5,811 bases of DNA, from assembly GCA_031284065.1 (NCBI GenBank), contig JAITAP010000035.1, positions 1 to 5,811 on the forward strand, given 5' to 3'. Both the position numbers and the translations under genes were made by a program. Shown one piece after another: positions 1 to 5,811 of the stretch. The first letter of the stretch is position 1; each line of letters opens with the position of its first letter. Under the pieces are notes generated by a model. That model saw only the letters and a list, made by a program, of their open reading frames with translations, did no database searches and was not told the origin of the DNA. This DNA comes from Prevotellaceae bacterium. Lineage in GTDB: Bacteria > Bacteroidota > Bacteroidia > Bacteroidales > UBA932.

Positions 1-31
1 CCCCTACAGTTTTCCCCTTTCGCTTTCGCCG

Positions 32-913
32 CTACCCCTGAATGTAGCCAAATTCTCTGAGCTTACGTTCGCTGTCGCGCCAGTCGGGGTTTACCTTTAC
101 GAAGGTTTGCAGGAATACTTTTTTTTCAAAAAAATCCTCCATATCCTTACGCGCTTCGGTGCCAACCTTTTTCAACATTCGCCCCTGATGCCCGATGATA
201 ATGCCCTTTTGCGACTCGCGCGCAACGTATATCACCGCCGAGATGCGGTATATTTTTTCCTCCTCCTTGAACTCCTCAATCACCACCTCTGCGCTGTAGG
301 GTATTTCCTTGCTGTAGTGGAGGAAAATTTTTTCGCGGATAATTTCGGAGGCAAAAAAGCGGAGGCTCTTGTCGGTAAAAGCGTCCTTGTCGTAGTAGGC
401 TTCGCCTTCGGGGAGCAACTCCAGCAGCTTTTTGAACAGCGCGTCGAGGTTGAATTTCCTCAAAGCCGATGCGGGAAGGATGAGCGCGCGCGGCGCTGTT
501 TCGTGCCACTGCTCCACCAGCGCCTCCAGCTTTTCCGGCGTGGCGAGGTCTATTTTGTTCACCACCACCACCACCGGAATGGCGAGGCTGTTGAGCCGCT
601 CTATGTAGCTTGCGTGCTTGTCGGGCTGCTCTACCACGTCGGTTACGTACACGATAATATCGGCGTCAACAAAGGCCGCGCCCACAAACTTCATCATGGC
701 TTCCTGCATCTTGTAGCGCGGCGACAGGATACCGGGCGTGTCGGAATATACGATTTGAAAATCGCTGCCGCTCACAATGCCCATTATGCGGTGGCGCGTG
801 GTCTGCGCCTTGCTGGTGATGATGCTCAGCCGCTCGCCTACCAGCGCGTTCATCAGCGTGCTCTTGCCAACGTTGGGGTTGCCAATGATATTTACAAAAC
901 CGGATTTATGCAC
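32..913 (-). CDS. era: GTPase Era, ribosome-assembly factor
   Basis: Era is an essential-type GTPase that binds the 3' end of 16S rRNA and helps mature the 30S subunit at the membrane-cytosol interface. In 293-residue numbering the G motifs are all present: G1 GNPNVGKS at 11-18, switch-I threonine in TTRHR near 39, G3 DTPG at 58-61, G4 NKID at 119-122, and G5 SAL near 149-151. The C-terminal KH domain shows GIIIGHQG at 237-244. The protein ends GYIQG before a TAG stop. I chose the GTG at 913, giving a protein that begins MHKSGF, because this matches the usual 293-residue Bacteroidales Era. An in-frame GTG at 952 would add 13 lysine-rich residues (MGKKISKLKIPEK), but it lies in an intergenic repeat. 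Neither start has a clear Shine-Dalgarno. In many Bacteroidota der follows era; the 31 bases left of the stop are too few to tell. Function is secure, the start less so. Confidence 0.96.
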   Translation of the reverse strand: MHKSGFVNIIGNPNVGKSTLMNALVGERLSIITSKAQTTRHRIMGIVSGSDFQIVYSDTPGILSPRYKMQEAMMKFVGAAFVDADIIVYVTDVVEQPDKHASYIERLNSLAIPVVVVVNKIDLATPEKLEALVEQWHETAPRALILPASALRKFNLDALFKKLLELLPEGEAYYDKDAFTDKSLRFFASEIIREKIFLHYSKEIPYSAEVVIEEFKEEEKIYRISAVIYVARESQKGIIIGHQGRMLKKVGTEARKDMEDFFEKKVFLQTFVKVNPDWRDSERKLREFGYIQG

Positions 914-942
914 TTTTTCGGGAATTTTTAGTTTTGATATTT

Positions 943-990
943 TTTTGCCCACGAATTACGCGAATTTACACAAATTTAAAATTCGCGGAC
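943..990. repeat. Intergenic AATTCG-type repeat with 9-bp palindrome
   Basis: On the minus strand this stretch reads as near-tandem units of about 10 bases: AATTTGTGTA, AATTCGCGTA, then ATTCGTGGGC. It also holds a perfect 9-bp inverted repeat, CGCGAATTT at 959-967 and AAATTCGCG at 979-987, with an 11-base loop. The wording resembles, from memory, an AATTCGTGTAATTCGTGG-like sequence seen between genes in many Bacteroidota genomes; that resemblance is not verified here. The in-frame GTG at 952 lies inside it, which is the main reason to distrust the longer era start. It could alternatively act as an operator for the era promoter. Confidence 0.5.
971..978 (-). promoter_or_regulatory. Candidate -7 box for era (TAAATTTG)
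   Basis: The minus strand reads TAAATTTG, a perfect match to the Bacteroidota -7 consensus TAnnTTTG, 57 bases before the chosen era start. No TTTG-like -33 element lies at normal spacing: the nearest, at 990-993, leaves only 11 bases. The box falls in the loop of the 9-bp palindrome at 959-987. Because the repeat itself is AT-rich, the match could be accidental. Confidence 0.35.
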
Positions 991-1034
991 AAAAGAATTG
1001 TTATAAGCCTGCGTAGCATGAGCTTCTAATTCGC

Positions 1035-1042
1035 TATCTTTG
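1035..1042 (+). promoter_or_regulatory. -7 box of the hydrolase promoter (TATCTTTG)
   Basis: TATCTTTG is a perfect TAnnTTTG box. It ends only 4 bases before the hydrolase ATG at 1047, so the predicted transcription start falls on or beside the start codon and the mRNA should be leaderless or nearly so. No TTTG is found 19-23 bases upstream, so the -33 element is weak or absent. The next four bases, CGGC, are the same as those after the -7 box of the peptidase gene at the other end of the window. Confidence 0.6.
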
Positions 1043-1046
1043 CGGC

Positions 1047-1865
1047 ATGGAAAAATTTATTACTTGCAGCAACATTCCGGTACGCATGGCAACGTATGGC
1101 AGGCCGCCGGACAGGGGCGGCGCAGCGTTGCTGTTGCTGCACGGCTATCTGGAAAGCCTCGAGGTGTGGGAAAATTTTGCCGGACAGCTGGGCAAAAATG
1201 TGTACACCATCACGCTCGACCTGCCCGGGCACGGGCTTAGCGGCGGTCGCCCCGACGTCAACAGCATGGAGCTCATGGCAGATGTGGCGAGCGAGGTTTG
1301 CCGCAGCTTGTCCGCAGAGAGCGTGGCCGTTGTTGGCCATTCGATGGGCGGGTACGTGGCGCTTGCGCTTGCCAAAAAGTATCCCGCGCTGGTATCCCGC
1401 CTGTGCCTTATGCACTCTACGCCCAACGCCGATACCGAAGCAAAGAGGCGGCAGCGCGACCGCGAGATTGCGCTGATTGCCGCAGGCAAGAAAGAGCAGC
1501 TCGTATTGCAAAGCATCCCCATGATGTTTGCCGCCGACAACGCGAGCCGCCTGTACGAGCCGGTTGCCGACCTCGAAGCCTGCGCCCTCATTGCCGACGA
1601 TGAGGGTACGATTGCCTCGCTGCGCGGCATGAAGGAGCGGGAGGATATGAACGAATTTCTGAAAACGTTCGGCAAGCCGCTGCTTTTTGTTTTTGGCAAA
1701 AAGGACAGGTACATTTCGTGGGAAACGGCGCAAACGCTCACGGAGCGCTTTCCTCAAGCGCAGACGCTGGCGCTGGAAAACTCCGGGCACGCCGGATTTA
1801 TTGAGGAAGAAGCGGCAACGTTAGGCGCAGTGCTGTCATTTGTAACCGGAGAATACTCCGCGTGA
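1047..1865 (+). CDS. Alpha/beta-fold hydrolase, substrate unknown
   Basis: This is a 272-residue single-domain alpha/beta hydrolase, a normal length for the family, with no signal peptide or membrane segment, so probably cytosolic. The oxyanion HG is at 32-33 (LLLLHG), DLPGHG at 58-63, the nucleophile elbow GHSMGG at 97-102 with Ser99, the probable acid Asp220 in GKKD, and the catalytic His248 in SGHAG. All three catalytic residues are therefore present. A cap region of about 130-205 is rich in charged residues and lacks recognisable substrate motifs. It may be an esterase, lipase-like or C-C hydrolase; sequence alone does not decide. It is transcribed alone, divergent from era and convergent with rseP. 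The ATG at 1047 is preferred. A second ATG at 1086 (Met14) would give a conventional short leader but would cut the first beta strand. Confidence 0.9.
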   Translation: MEKFITCSNIPVRMATYGRPPDRGGAALLLLHGYLESLEVWENFAGQLGKNVYTITLDLPGHGLSGGRPDVNSMELMADVASEVCRSLSAESVAVVGHSMGGYVALALAKKYPALVSRLCLMHSTPNADTEAKRRQRDREIALIAAGKKEQLVLQSIPMMFAADNASRLYEPVADLEACALIADDEGTIASLRGMKEREDMNEFLKTFGKPLLFVFGKKDRYISWETAQTLTERFPQAQTLALENSGHAGFIEEEAATLGAVLSFVTGEYSA

Positions 1866-1882
1866 ACCCTTTTGGCTTGCCG

Positions 1883-3271
1883 CTACCTCGTCGCCAGCCA
1901 CCGCATAATATCGTTGCCGTTGGCAAACACAAACAGCAGCACTATGATGGCTAACCCCACCATTTGCGAACGCTCCAGAAATTTGTCGCTCGGCTTGCGC
2001 CCGCTCACCATTTCGTAGAGGATAAATATCATGTGCCCGCCGTCGAACGCCGGAATGGGCAGGATGTTGAGGAACGCAAGGATGATGGACAGAAACGCGG
2101 TCATGCTCCAGAAGTGCGCCCAGTTCCACGTTGTGTCAAAGAGGCTGCCGATGGCGCCGAAGCCACCGAGATTTTTTGCGCCCTCTTTGGTGAATATAAT
2201 TTTGAATTGCTTCACGTAGCTCACCAGCGTTTCCGTGCCGACCACAATGCCGGCGGGGATGGATTCAAAAAATCCATACTCCAGTTTTTTGGTTTTGAAG
2301 AACGAGAGCGGCGAGCGCCGCCCCACGCCCAGCTTTCCGTTTTCGGTAGGCGTAACTTCCTGCGAGCGCAGCTCGCCGTTGCGGAAAAAGTTGAGCACAA
2401 TGGGCTTTCCCGCGTAGCGCAGCAGGCTGTCGCTCAGCTGGGCAAAGAACAGCGTGTGGGCTCCGTTAATGCCAACAATGCTGTCGCCGCTTTGCAGCCC
2501 GGCGGCAGCGGCAGGCGAGCCTCCGGTTACCATTTCGACTACAAAGGGAATACGCTCCTGCGCAAAGTACCTCCCGTTAGCCGCCAGTAGCTGCTGCGAA
2601 AAGTCGGCGGGGAGCGTCAGCTGCACCGTATCGCCTGCGCGGAGCAGGGTTACGGGTTCTCCGTCTGCGTACAGGATTTGCTCTACCGCTTCGCCCAGCC
2701 TTTCGGGCGCTTTGCCGTTCACCGCAAGGATAACGTCGCCGCCGACAAAGCCGTTGTTCAGCGCCGTTTGGCAGTAGTCGTAGCCGTAGGTAGCGTTGGC
2801 TATGGGGATGTACTCCTTGCCCCATGCGTACAGAATCATGGCGTAGATGGCAAGCGCCGTAACGAAGTTCACCAGCACGCCGCCGGTGATTATAATGAGC
2901 CGTTGCCATGCCGGTTTTGCGCGAAATTCCCACGCCTGCATGGGCTGTTTCATGGTTTCGGTATCCATTGATTCGTCTATCATGCCTGCAATTTTGCAGT
3001 AGCCGCCCAGCGGTACCCACCCGACGCCCCACTCCGTGTTGTCGGGATTTTCCGCCCACTCTTTTGGAGGCGCGGGCGAGAACCAGCTCAGCCGCCACTT
3101 TTTATTTACCCGCTTGGCGCGAATAATGGAGAACAAAGGGTTGAAGAAAAGGTAGAACTTGTCAACCCGAGCTTTGAAGGCGCGGGCAGCCAAAAAGTGC
3201 CCCAGCTCATGCACTATCACCAGCAGCCCTAAGCTAAGCAACAGCTGCGCAATTTGAATTGTTATTCCCAT
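1883..3271 (-). CDS. rseP: RIP metalloprotease RseP (site-2 protease, M50)
   Basis: This is a 462-residue inner-membrane zinc protease that cuts substrates within the membrane; in E. coli RseP it cleaves anti-sigma factor RseA and remnant signal peptides. The first transmembrane helix carries the zinc site HELGH at 21-25. GGYCKIAGM at 89-97 is the loop before the next membrane segment, about 122-150. Two PDZ-like regions follow, a degenerate one at about 160-220 and a clear one at about 245-310 with GSPAAAAGLQSGD. The last helices carry NILPIPAFDGGH at 402-413, with Asp410 as third zinc ligand. An insertion of about 50 residues between HELGH and GGY is typical of Bacteroidota members. In many Bacteroidales dxr lies directly upstream; here a peptidase gene does, across 241 bp of repeats. 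No Shine-Dalgarno or perfect -7 box is seen upstream, so it may have a hidden promoter or be read through from the peptidase gene. The substrate here is unknown. Confidence 0.95.
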   Translation of the reverse strand: MGITIQIAQLLLSLGLLVIVHELGHFLAARAFKARVDKFYLFFNPLFSIIRAKRVNKKWRLSWFSPAPPKEWAENPDNTEWGVGWVPLGGYCKIAGMIDESMDTETMKQPMQAWEFRAKPAWQRLIIITGGVLVNFVTALAIYAMILYAWGKEYIPIANATYGYDYCQTALNNGFVGGDVILAVNGKAPERLGEAVEQILYADGEPVTLLRAGDTVQLTLPADFSQQLLAANGRYFAQERIPFVVEMVTGGSPAAAAGLQSGDSIVGINGAHTLFFAQLSDSLLRYAGKPIVLNFFRNGELRSQEVTPTENGKLGVGRRSPLSFFKTKKLEYGFFESIPAGIVVGTETLVSYVKQFKIIFTKEGAKNLGGFGAIGSLFDTTWNWAHFWSMTAFLSIILAFLNILPIPAFDGGHMIFILYEMVSGRKPSDKFLERSQMVGLAIIVLLFVFANGNDIMRWLATR

Positions 3272-3275
3272 ATAG

Positions 3276-3411
3276 AAGTTAGGAGTTTAGAAAGTTTAAG
3301 AGTTTAAGAGTATAGGCGTTTGGTAGCATAGAAGTTTAGAAGCATAGGAGTTTAGAAGTTTGGGAGTTTTGACGTTTGAGAGATTGAAGTTTGTGAGGTT
3401 AGAACATAGAG
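3276..3411. repeat. Degenerate 8-bp tandem array, consensus AGTTTAGA
   Basis: About 17 degenerate 8-bp units run through this stretch. Twelve of them start exactly 8 bases apart, at 3293, 3301, 3309 and so on to 3381. Units include AGTTTAAG (twice, adjacent), AGTTTAGA, AGCATAGA, AGCATAGG, AGTTTGGG and AGTTTTGA. The phase shifts by one base at about 3292 and again at 3388. The plus strand is almost free of C: six in the 149 bases at 3272-3420. The array fills the upstream side of rseP, ending a few bases from its ATG, so any rseP transcript starting above it would carry a G-poor leader. A 61-codon reading frame across it only translates the repeat and is not a gene. Confidence 0.8.
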
Positions 3412-3470
3412 CATGGAAATTTAAAAGCCTGCGCTTTGTCCAATTCTCAATTCCGATATTCATCCTAATC

Positions 3471-3510
3471 ATAACTTCCATAACTTCATAACTTCCCTAA
3501 CTTCAACTTC
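3471..3510. repeat. Opposite-facing copies of the intergenic repeat (TAACTTC units)
   Basis: Four copies of (A/C)TAACTTC start at 3471, 3480, 3488 and 3497, followed by AACTTC at 3505, with spacing of 8-9 bases. On the minus strand the unit reads GAAGTTAT or GAAGTTAG, close to the units of the array at 3276-3411, so these are inverted relative to it. CCTAACTTC at 3496-3504 is an exact 9-base complement of GAAGTTAGG at 3275-3283, next to the rseP start. The stretch ends just past the stop of the peptidase gene. Between the two arrays (3412-3470) I see only a small 5-bp hairpin at 3424-3437. Confidence 0.65.
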
Positions 3511-3512
3511 CC

Positions 3513-5546
3513 CTAAAAGACCCACGAATGTTCCTTTGAGTAGCGTAGCATTTGCTCGGCGTAGCCCTCCGTGTAGCTTACTTTTATGTCCGTTATTTCG
3601 CCGGCTTTGTCCGTGATAACGTCGTAAACGGGGTTTACGAAGCCTTTGTACGGCGCAATGTCCAGCTTTTGGTAGCGTGCTAACACTTCGCCGTGCAAAT
3701 CAGCGTCAACCTTAACGCCGTAGGCCTCTACGATGTTTTTTGCCCCGCTGTAGTCGCCTTCCGAGCGTATGCGCTGTATTTCGGCTAACAGCCGACCGAA
3801 TAGCGTCCGCAGCTTGCCGTAATCGTTGATAACGACGTAGGTTTTACCGTCCCGCTTTTTCAGCTCCACCACAGCATCGGCTGCGCCTTTTTCCAGCGTC
3901 CACTTTGCTATCAGCTGGCGGTTGCGCATGTGCGGTTCTTCCAAGCTGTTGCCGCTTGCTATTCTGACCAGCTGCGTCAGCAGCCCGTTGGTCATAAATT
4001 TGTTGTACTCGGCCTTGTAGCTGGTATCGTTGGGCAAAAGCCCCAGCTCCACCATTTTTGGGTCGGCAATGTAGTACAAGCCAAACAAGTCGGCGCGCGC
4101 CTCCTCAATAGCGCCGCCGTAAGCCTTTAGCGCGCCCTGAGCAACGCCCGGCATCAGCTTGCCGGAGGCGTGTCCGAGGCACTCGTGCAAATCCGTGTGG
4201 AGGTTGCTCGTTACAAAGCCGTAGCTGTTCAGCAGCGCCACTTCGCTTGGGCTCCAGTAAAATTCCTGCGCAAAGCCATTTCCCTGCGCCGCCTTGTCGT
4301 AAGCGTCGGTAATGTTTTCGATGGTTACCGATTTTGAGCCATGCCGGGCGCGTATCCAGTTTGCGTTTGGCAGGTTAATCCCGATGGGGGTTGAGGGGTA
4401 GCAGTCGCCGCCGAGTATTGTCGCCGTGATAACTTTGGCGGAAACGCCCGTTACGCTTTCTTTCTTGAAACGCTTGTCCACAGGCGAGTTGTCCTCAAAC
4501 CACTGCGCGTTGCCGCTGATAGTTTCCGTGCGCTTGGTGGCCTCAAGGTTTTTGAAGTTCACCAGCGATTCCCACGTGCCCTTAAATCCCAGCGGGTCGC
4601 CGTAGGTTTCAATAAATCCGTTGATAAAGTCCACCCGCGACGTGTCGGCCGCCCAGAGTATGCTGTACTCGTCAAAATCTTTCAGGTTGCCGGTCTGGTA
4701 AAAGCTGATGAGCGTTTCGATAACCTTTTTCTGCCCGTCGTTTTCCGCCACCGAAGCGGCTTTCTCCAGCCAGTAAACAATTTTTTCGATGGCCTGCGCG
4801 TAAAGTCCGCCGACTTTCCACACCTCCTCCACAATTTTCCCGTCTTTCTTCGCCAGCCGGGAGTTCAGCCCGTACGAAACGGGGGTAGGGTTGTTTGGCT
4901 CTTTGAGGCTTTCGTAAAATTTTTCGGCCTCCTTTTGCGTTACGTCGCTGTAAAAGTTGTTGGCGGAGGTGGCGATTAGGTCCTGCCCGTCGGCTTGGTT
5001 AACCCGCTTTGCGGCAACGGCGGGGTCGAATATGACCGGCGCAATGGCAGCCAGCAGCTCGTCCGCCGTTTGCCCCTCCTGCAAGGGGAGGAGCGACGGG
5101 TCGAGGGATTTTACGGCCTCTGTAAAGAACTCCTGCGAAAAATTCGGCGCAAACTTGTCGGTGGCGTAGTGGTGGTGAATACCGCTCGAAAACCAAACCC
5201 GCTTGAGGTAAACCGCCAGATTTTTGTAGTCGGCGGCGGCGGTATCGCCCGCGTAGCTTTGGTAAATAGCCTCCAGCGTGCGGCGAATGGTCAGGTTGTA
5301 CTTGCCGTGCTGGTCAAAGAGAATGTCCCGCCCCTCGATGGCGGCCTGCGACAGGTAGTACACCAGCTTTTTTTGCGTCAGGCTCAGCTCCTCAAACCCC
5401 GGCACGCGGTAGCGCAGGATTTCGAGGTCGGCAAATTTCTCTACCGAGTAGCAAAAATCTTTTTCCTCGCCGGAGCGCCGGGTTCCACCGCTTTGGCACG
5501 ACCCCATCAGGACTGTTCCCATAAAAATAAATGCAATTTTTTTCAT
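3513..5546 (-). CDS. Dipeptidyl peptidase III (M49), predicted lipoprotein
   Basis: This 677-residue zinc exopeptidase should release dipeptides from the N terminus of oligopeptides. The M49 signature HECLGH is at 454-459 (zinc ligands His454 and His459, catalytic Glu455). The second motif EEARAD at 481-486 supplies the third ligand, by homology Glu482. The length fits Bacteroides DPP III, about 675 residues. The N terminus is a lipoprotein signal: MKK, a hydrophobic stretch, and Cys17 after LMGS, so signal peptidase II should cut before Cys17. The mature protein would then be membrane-anchored, facing the periplasm or the outer membrane. The Met at -3 is a less usual lipobox residue. No acidic surface-export signal follows the cysteine directly; the first acidic pair is about 10 residues on. 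The ATG at 5546 is fixed by the signal peptide; there is no Shine-Dalgarno. It probably feeds periplasmic peptide catabolism together with other peptidases encoded elsewhere. The family is certain, the exact localisation inferred. Confidence 0.95.
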   Translation of the reverse strand: MKKIAFIFMGTVLMGSCQSGGTRRSGEEKDFCYSVEKFADLEILRYRVPGFEELSLTQKKLVYYLSQAAIEGRDILFDQHGKYNLTIRRTLEAIYQSYAGDTAAADYKNLAVYLKRVWFSSGIHHHYATDKFAPNFSQEFFTEAVKSLDPSLLPLQEGQTADELLAAIAPVIFDPAVAAKRVNQADGQDLIATSANNFYSDVTQKEAEKFYESLKEPNNPTPVSYGLNSRLAKKDGKIVEEVWKVGGLYAQAIEKIVYWLEKAASVAENDGQKKVIETLISFYQTGNLKDFDEYSILWAADTSRVDFINGFIETYGDPLGFKGTWESLVNFKNLEATKRTETISGNAQWFEDNSPVDKRFKKESVTGVSAKVITATILGGDCYPSTPIGINLPNANWIRARHGSKSVTIENITDAYDKAAQGNGFAQEFYWSPSEVALLNSYGFVTSNLHTDLHECLGHASGKLMPGVAQGALKAYGGAIEEARADLFGLYYIADPKMVELGLLPNDTSYKAEYNKFMTNGLLTQLVRIASGNSLEEPHMRNRQLIAKWTLEKGAADAVVELKKRDGKTYVVINDYGKLRTLFGRLLAEIQRIRSEGDYSGAKNIVEAYGVKVDADLHGEVLARYQKLDIAPYKGFVNPVYDVITDKAGEITDIKVSYTEGYAEQMLRYSKEHSWVF

Positions 5547-5638
5547 GTTGTGTGAGTATAATTGTTGGTTTTTAGTAATCTCGTTGCCGGCAGTTTCTCA
5601 AGCCAGCGTGAAGGCAAGGCCAATAATCTACCGAGCCG

Positions 5639-5672
5639 CAAAGATACATATTTATTTGGTAGTATAAGCAAA
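5639..5672 (-). promoter_or_regulatory. Promoter of the dipeptidyl peptidase III gene
   Basis: The minus strand carries TTTG (5672-5669), a 22-base AT-rich spacer, then TATCTTTG (5646-5639), fitting the Bacteroidota -33 TTTG and -7 TAnnTTTG pair. Transcription should begin near 5634, giving a leader of about 85-90 bases before the ATG at 5546. I see no riboswitch fold or strong hairpin in that leader. This is the best promoter match in the window. Confidence 0.65.
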
Positions 5673-5720
5673 GAATGAAAACATTTCAGGGTAATCGCGC
5701 GAAATTATTGCCTTTGCGCC

Positions 5721-5809
5721 ATGCCGGGACGCCGGAGGCGTTCTCAATCCGGCTGCGGGAGCGGCATTACAATTATTCCGCTACGCTACTGTTTTTTATT
5801 ACAATTATT
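5721..5809. repeat. Nested GC-rich inverted repeat plus 12-bp direct repeat
   Basis: Two nested perfect 6-bp stems are visible: ATGCCG at 5721-5726 with CGGCAT at 5762-5767 outside, and GCCGGA at 5731-5736 with TCCGGC at 5748-5753 inside, leaving an 11-base loop. Directly after, ATTACAATTATT occurs twice, at 5766-5777 and 5798-5809, 32 bases apart. No T-run follows the stem on either strand, so it is not a standard terminator. An ATG at 5721 opens a frame to the window edge (MPGRRRRSQSGC...), but it looks like translated repeat. A REP-like or other dispersed intergenic element is the most likely reading. Confidence 0.45.
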
Positions 5810-5811
5810 TT

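Noticed and set aside
107..931. Long plus-strand frame of 274 codons opposite era
   Set aside because: It is fully antisense to a clear Era with all G motifs, is rich in His, Arg and Val as reverse-strand shadows usually are, and has no recognisable domain.
1026..1790. Minus-strand frame of 254 codons, and another at 1145-1741, opposite the hydrolase
   Set aside because: Antisense to a hydrolase with an intact catalytic triad; the compositions are biased and no motif is visible.
1847..1860. Perfect inverted repeat CGGAG-AATA-CTCCG at the end of the hydrolase gene, as a bidirectional terminator between convergent genes
   Set aside because: The stem is only 5 bp, lies inside the last codons, and no T-run follows closely on either strand.
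3424..3437. Hairpin AAAGC-CTGC-GCTTT as a terminator for the peptidase gene
   Set aside because: Only 5 bp with two GC pairs and a short mixed A/T tail on the minus strand; about 75 bases past the stop. Too weak to call alone.
3296..3481. Minus-strand frame of 61 codons in the intergenic repeats
   Set aside because: Its sequence (KLLNS-, NLTNFNLSN-like) is simply the 8-bp repeats translated; no start signal and no domain.
3276..3510. CRISPR array
   Set aside because: Units are 8 bp with no spacers between them, and no cas gene is in the window.
5721..5811. Start of a plus-strand gene (MPGRRRRSQSGC...) running off the right edge
   Set aside because: Only 30 codons are visible, they lie over inverted and direct repeats, and the sequence resembles no protein N terminus I recognise.

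Overview
The window looks like a chromosomal segment of a member of the Bacteroidota, probably order Bacteroidales, with roughly balanced base composition. Three things point there. Two perfect TAnnTTTG (Bacteroidota -7 type) boxes stand upstream of genes. No gene has a convincing Shine-Dalgarno sequence. The protein families also have Bacteroidota forms: a 293-residue Era, an RseP with a long insertion after its HELGH helix, and a lipoprotein dipeptidyl peptidase III with an HECLGH motif. Genus cannot be read from the sequence.

Layout: era (ribosome-assembly GTPase) on the minus strand at 32-913; a 133-bp divergent intergenic region with promoter-like boxes facing both ways and a repeat-like palindrome; an alpha/beta hydrolase on the plus strand at 1047-1865; rseP (site-2 intramembrane metalloprotease) on the minus strand at 1883-3271, converging on the hydrolase with a 17-bp gap; a 241-bp intergenic region built largely of degenerate 8-bp repeats with extreme strand asymmetry; a dipeptidyl peptidase III lipoprotein on the minus strand at 3513-5546; and about 265 bp without a convincing gene, holding the peptidase promoter, a nested GC-rich inverted repeat and a 12-bp direct repeat running to the window edge.

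The four genes do not form one pathway. Era acts in 30S ribosome maturation, RseP in membrane proteolysis and envelope stress signalling, the peptidase probably in periplasmic oligopeptide breakdown, and the hydrolase has no assignable substrate. The coding content is ordinary. The less ordinary material is between the genes: the 8-bp-period array ahead of rseP, a repeat that creates a false upstream GTG start for era, a hydrolase whose start codon lies where transcription should begin, and the structured element at the right edge. I see no sign of a new defence, mobile or biosynthetic system.
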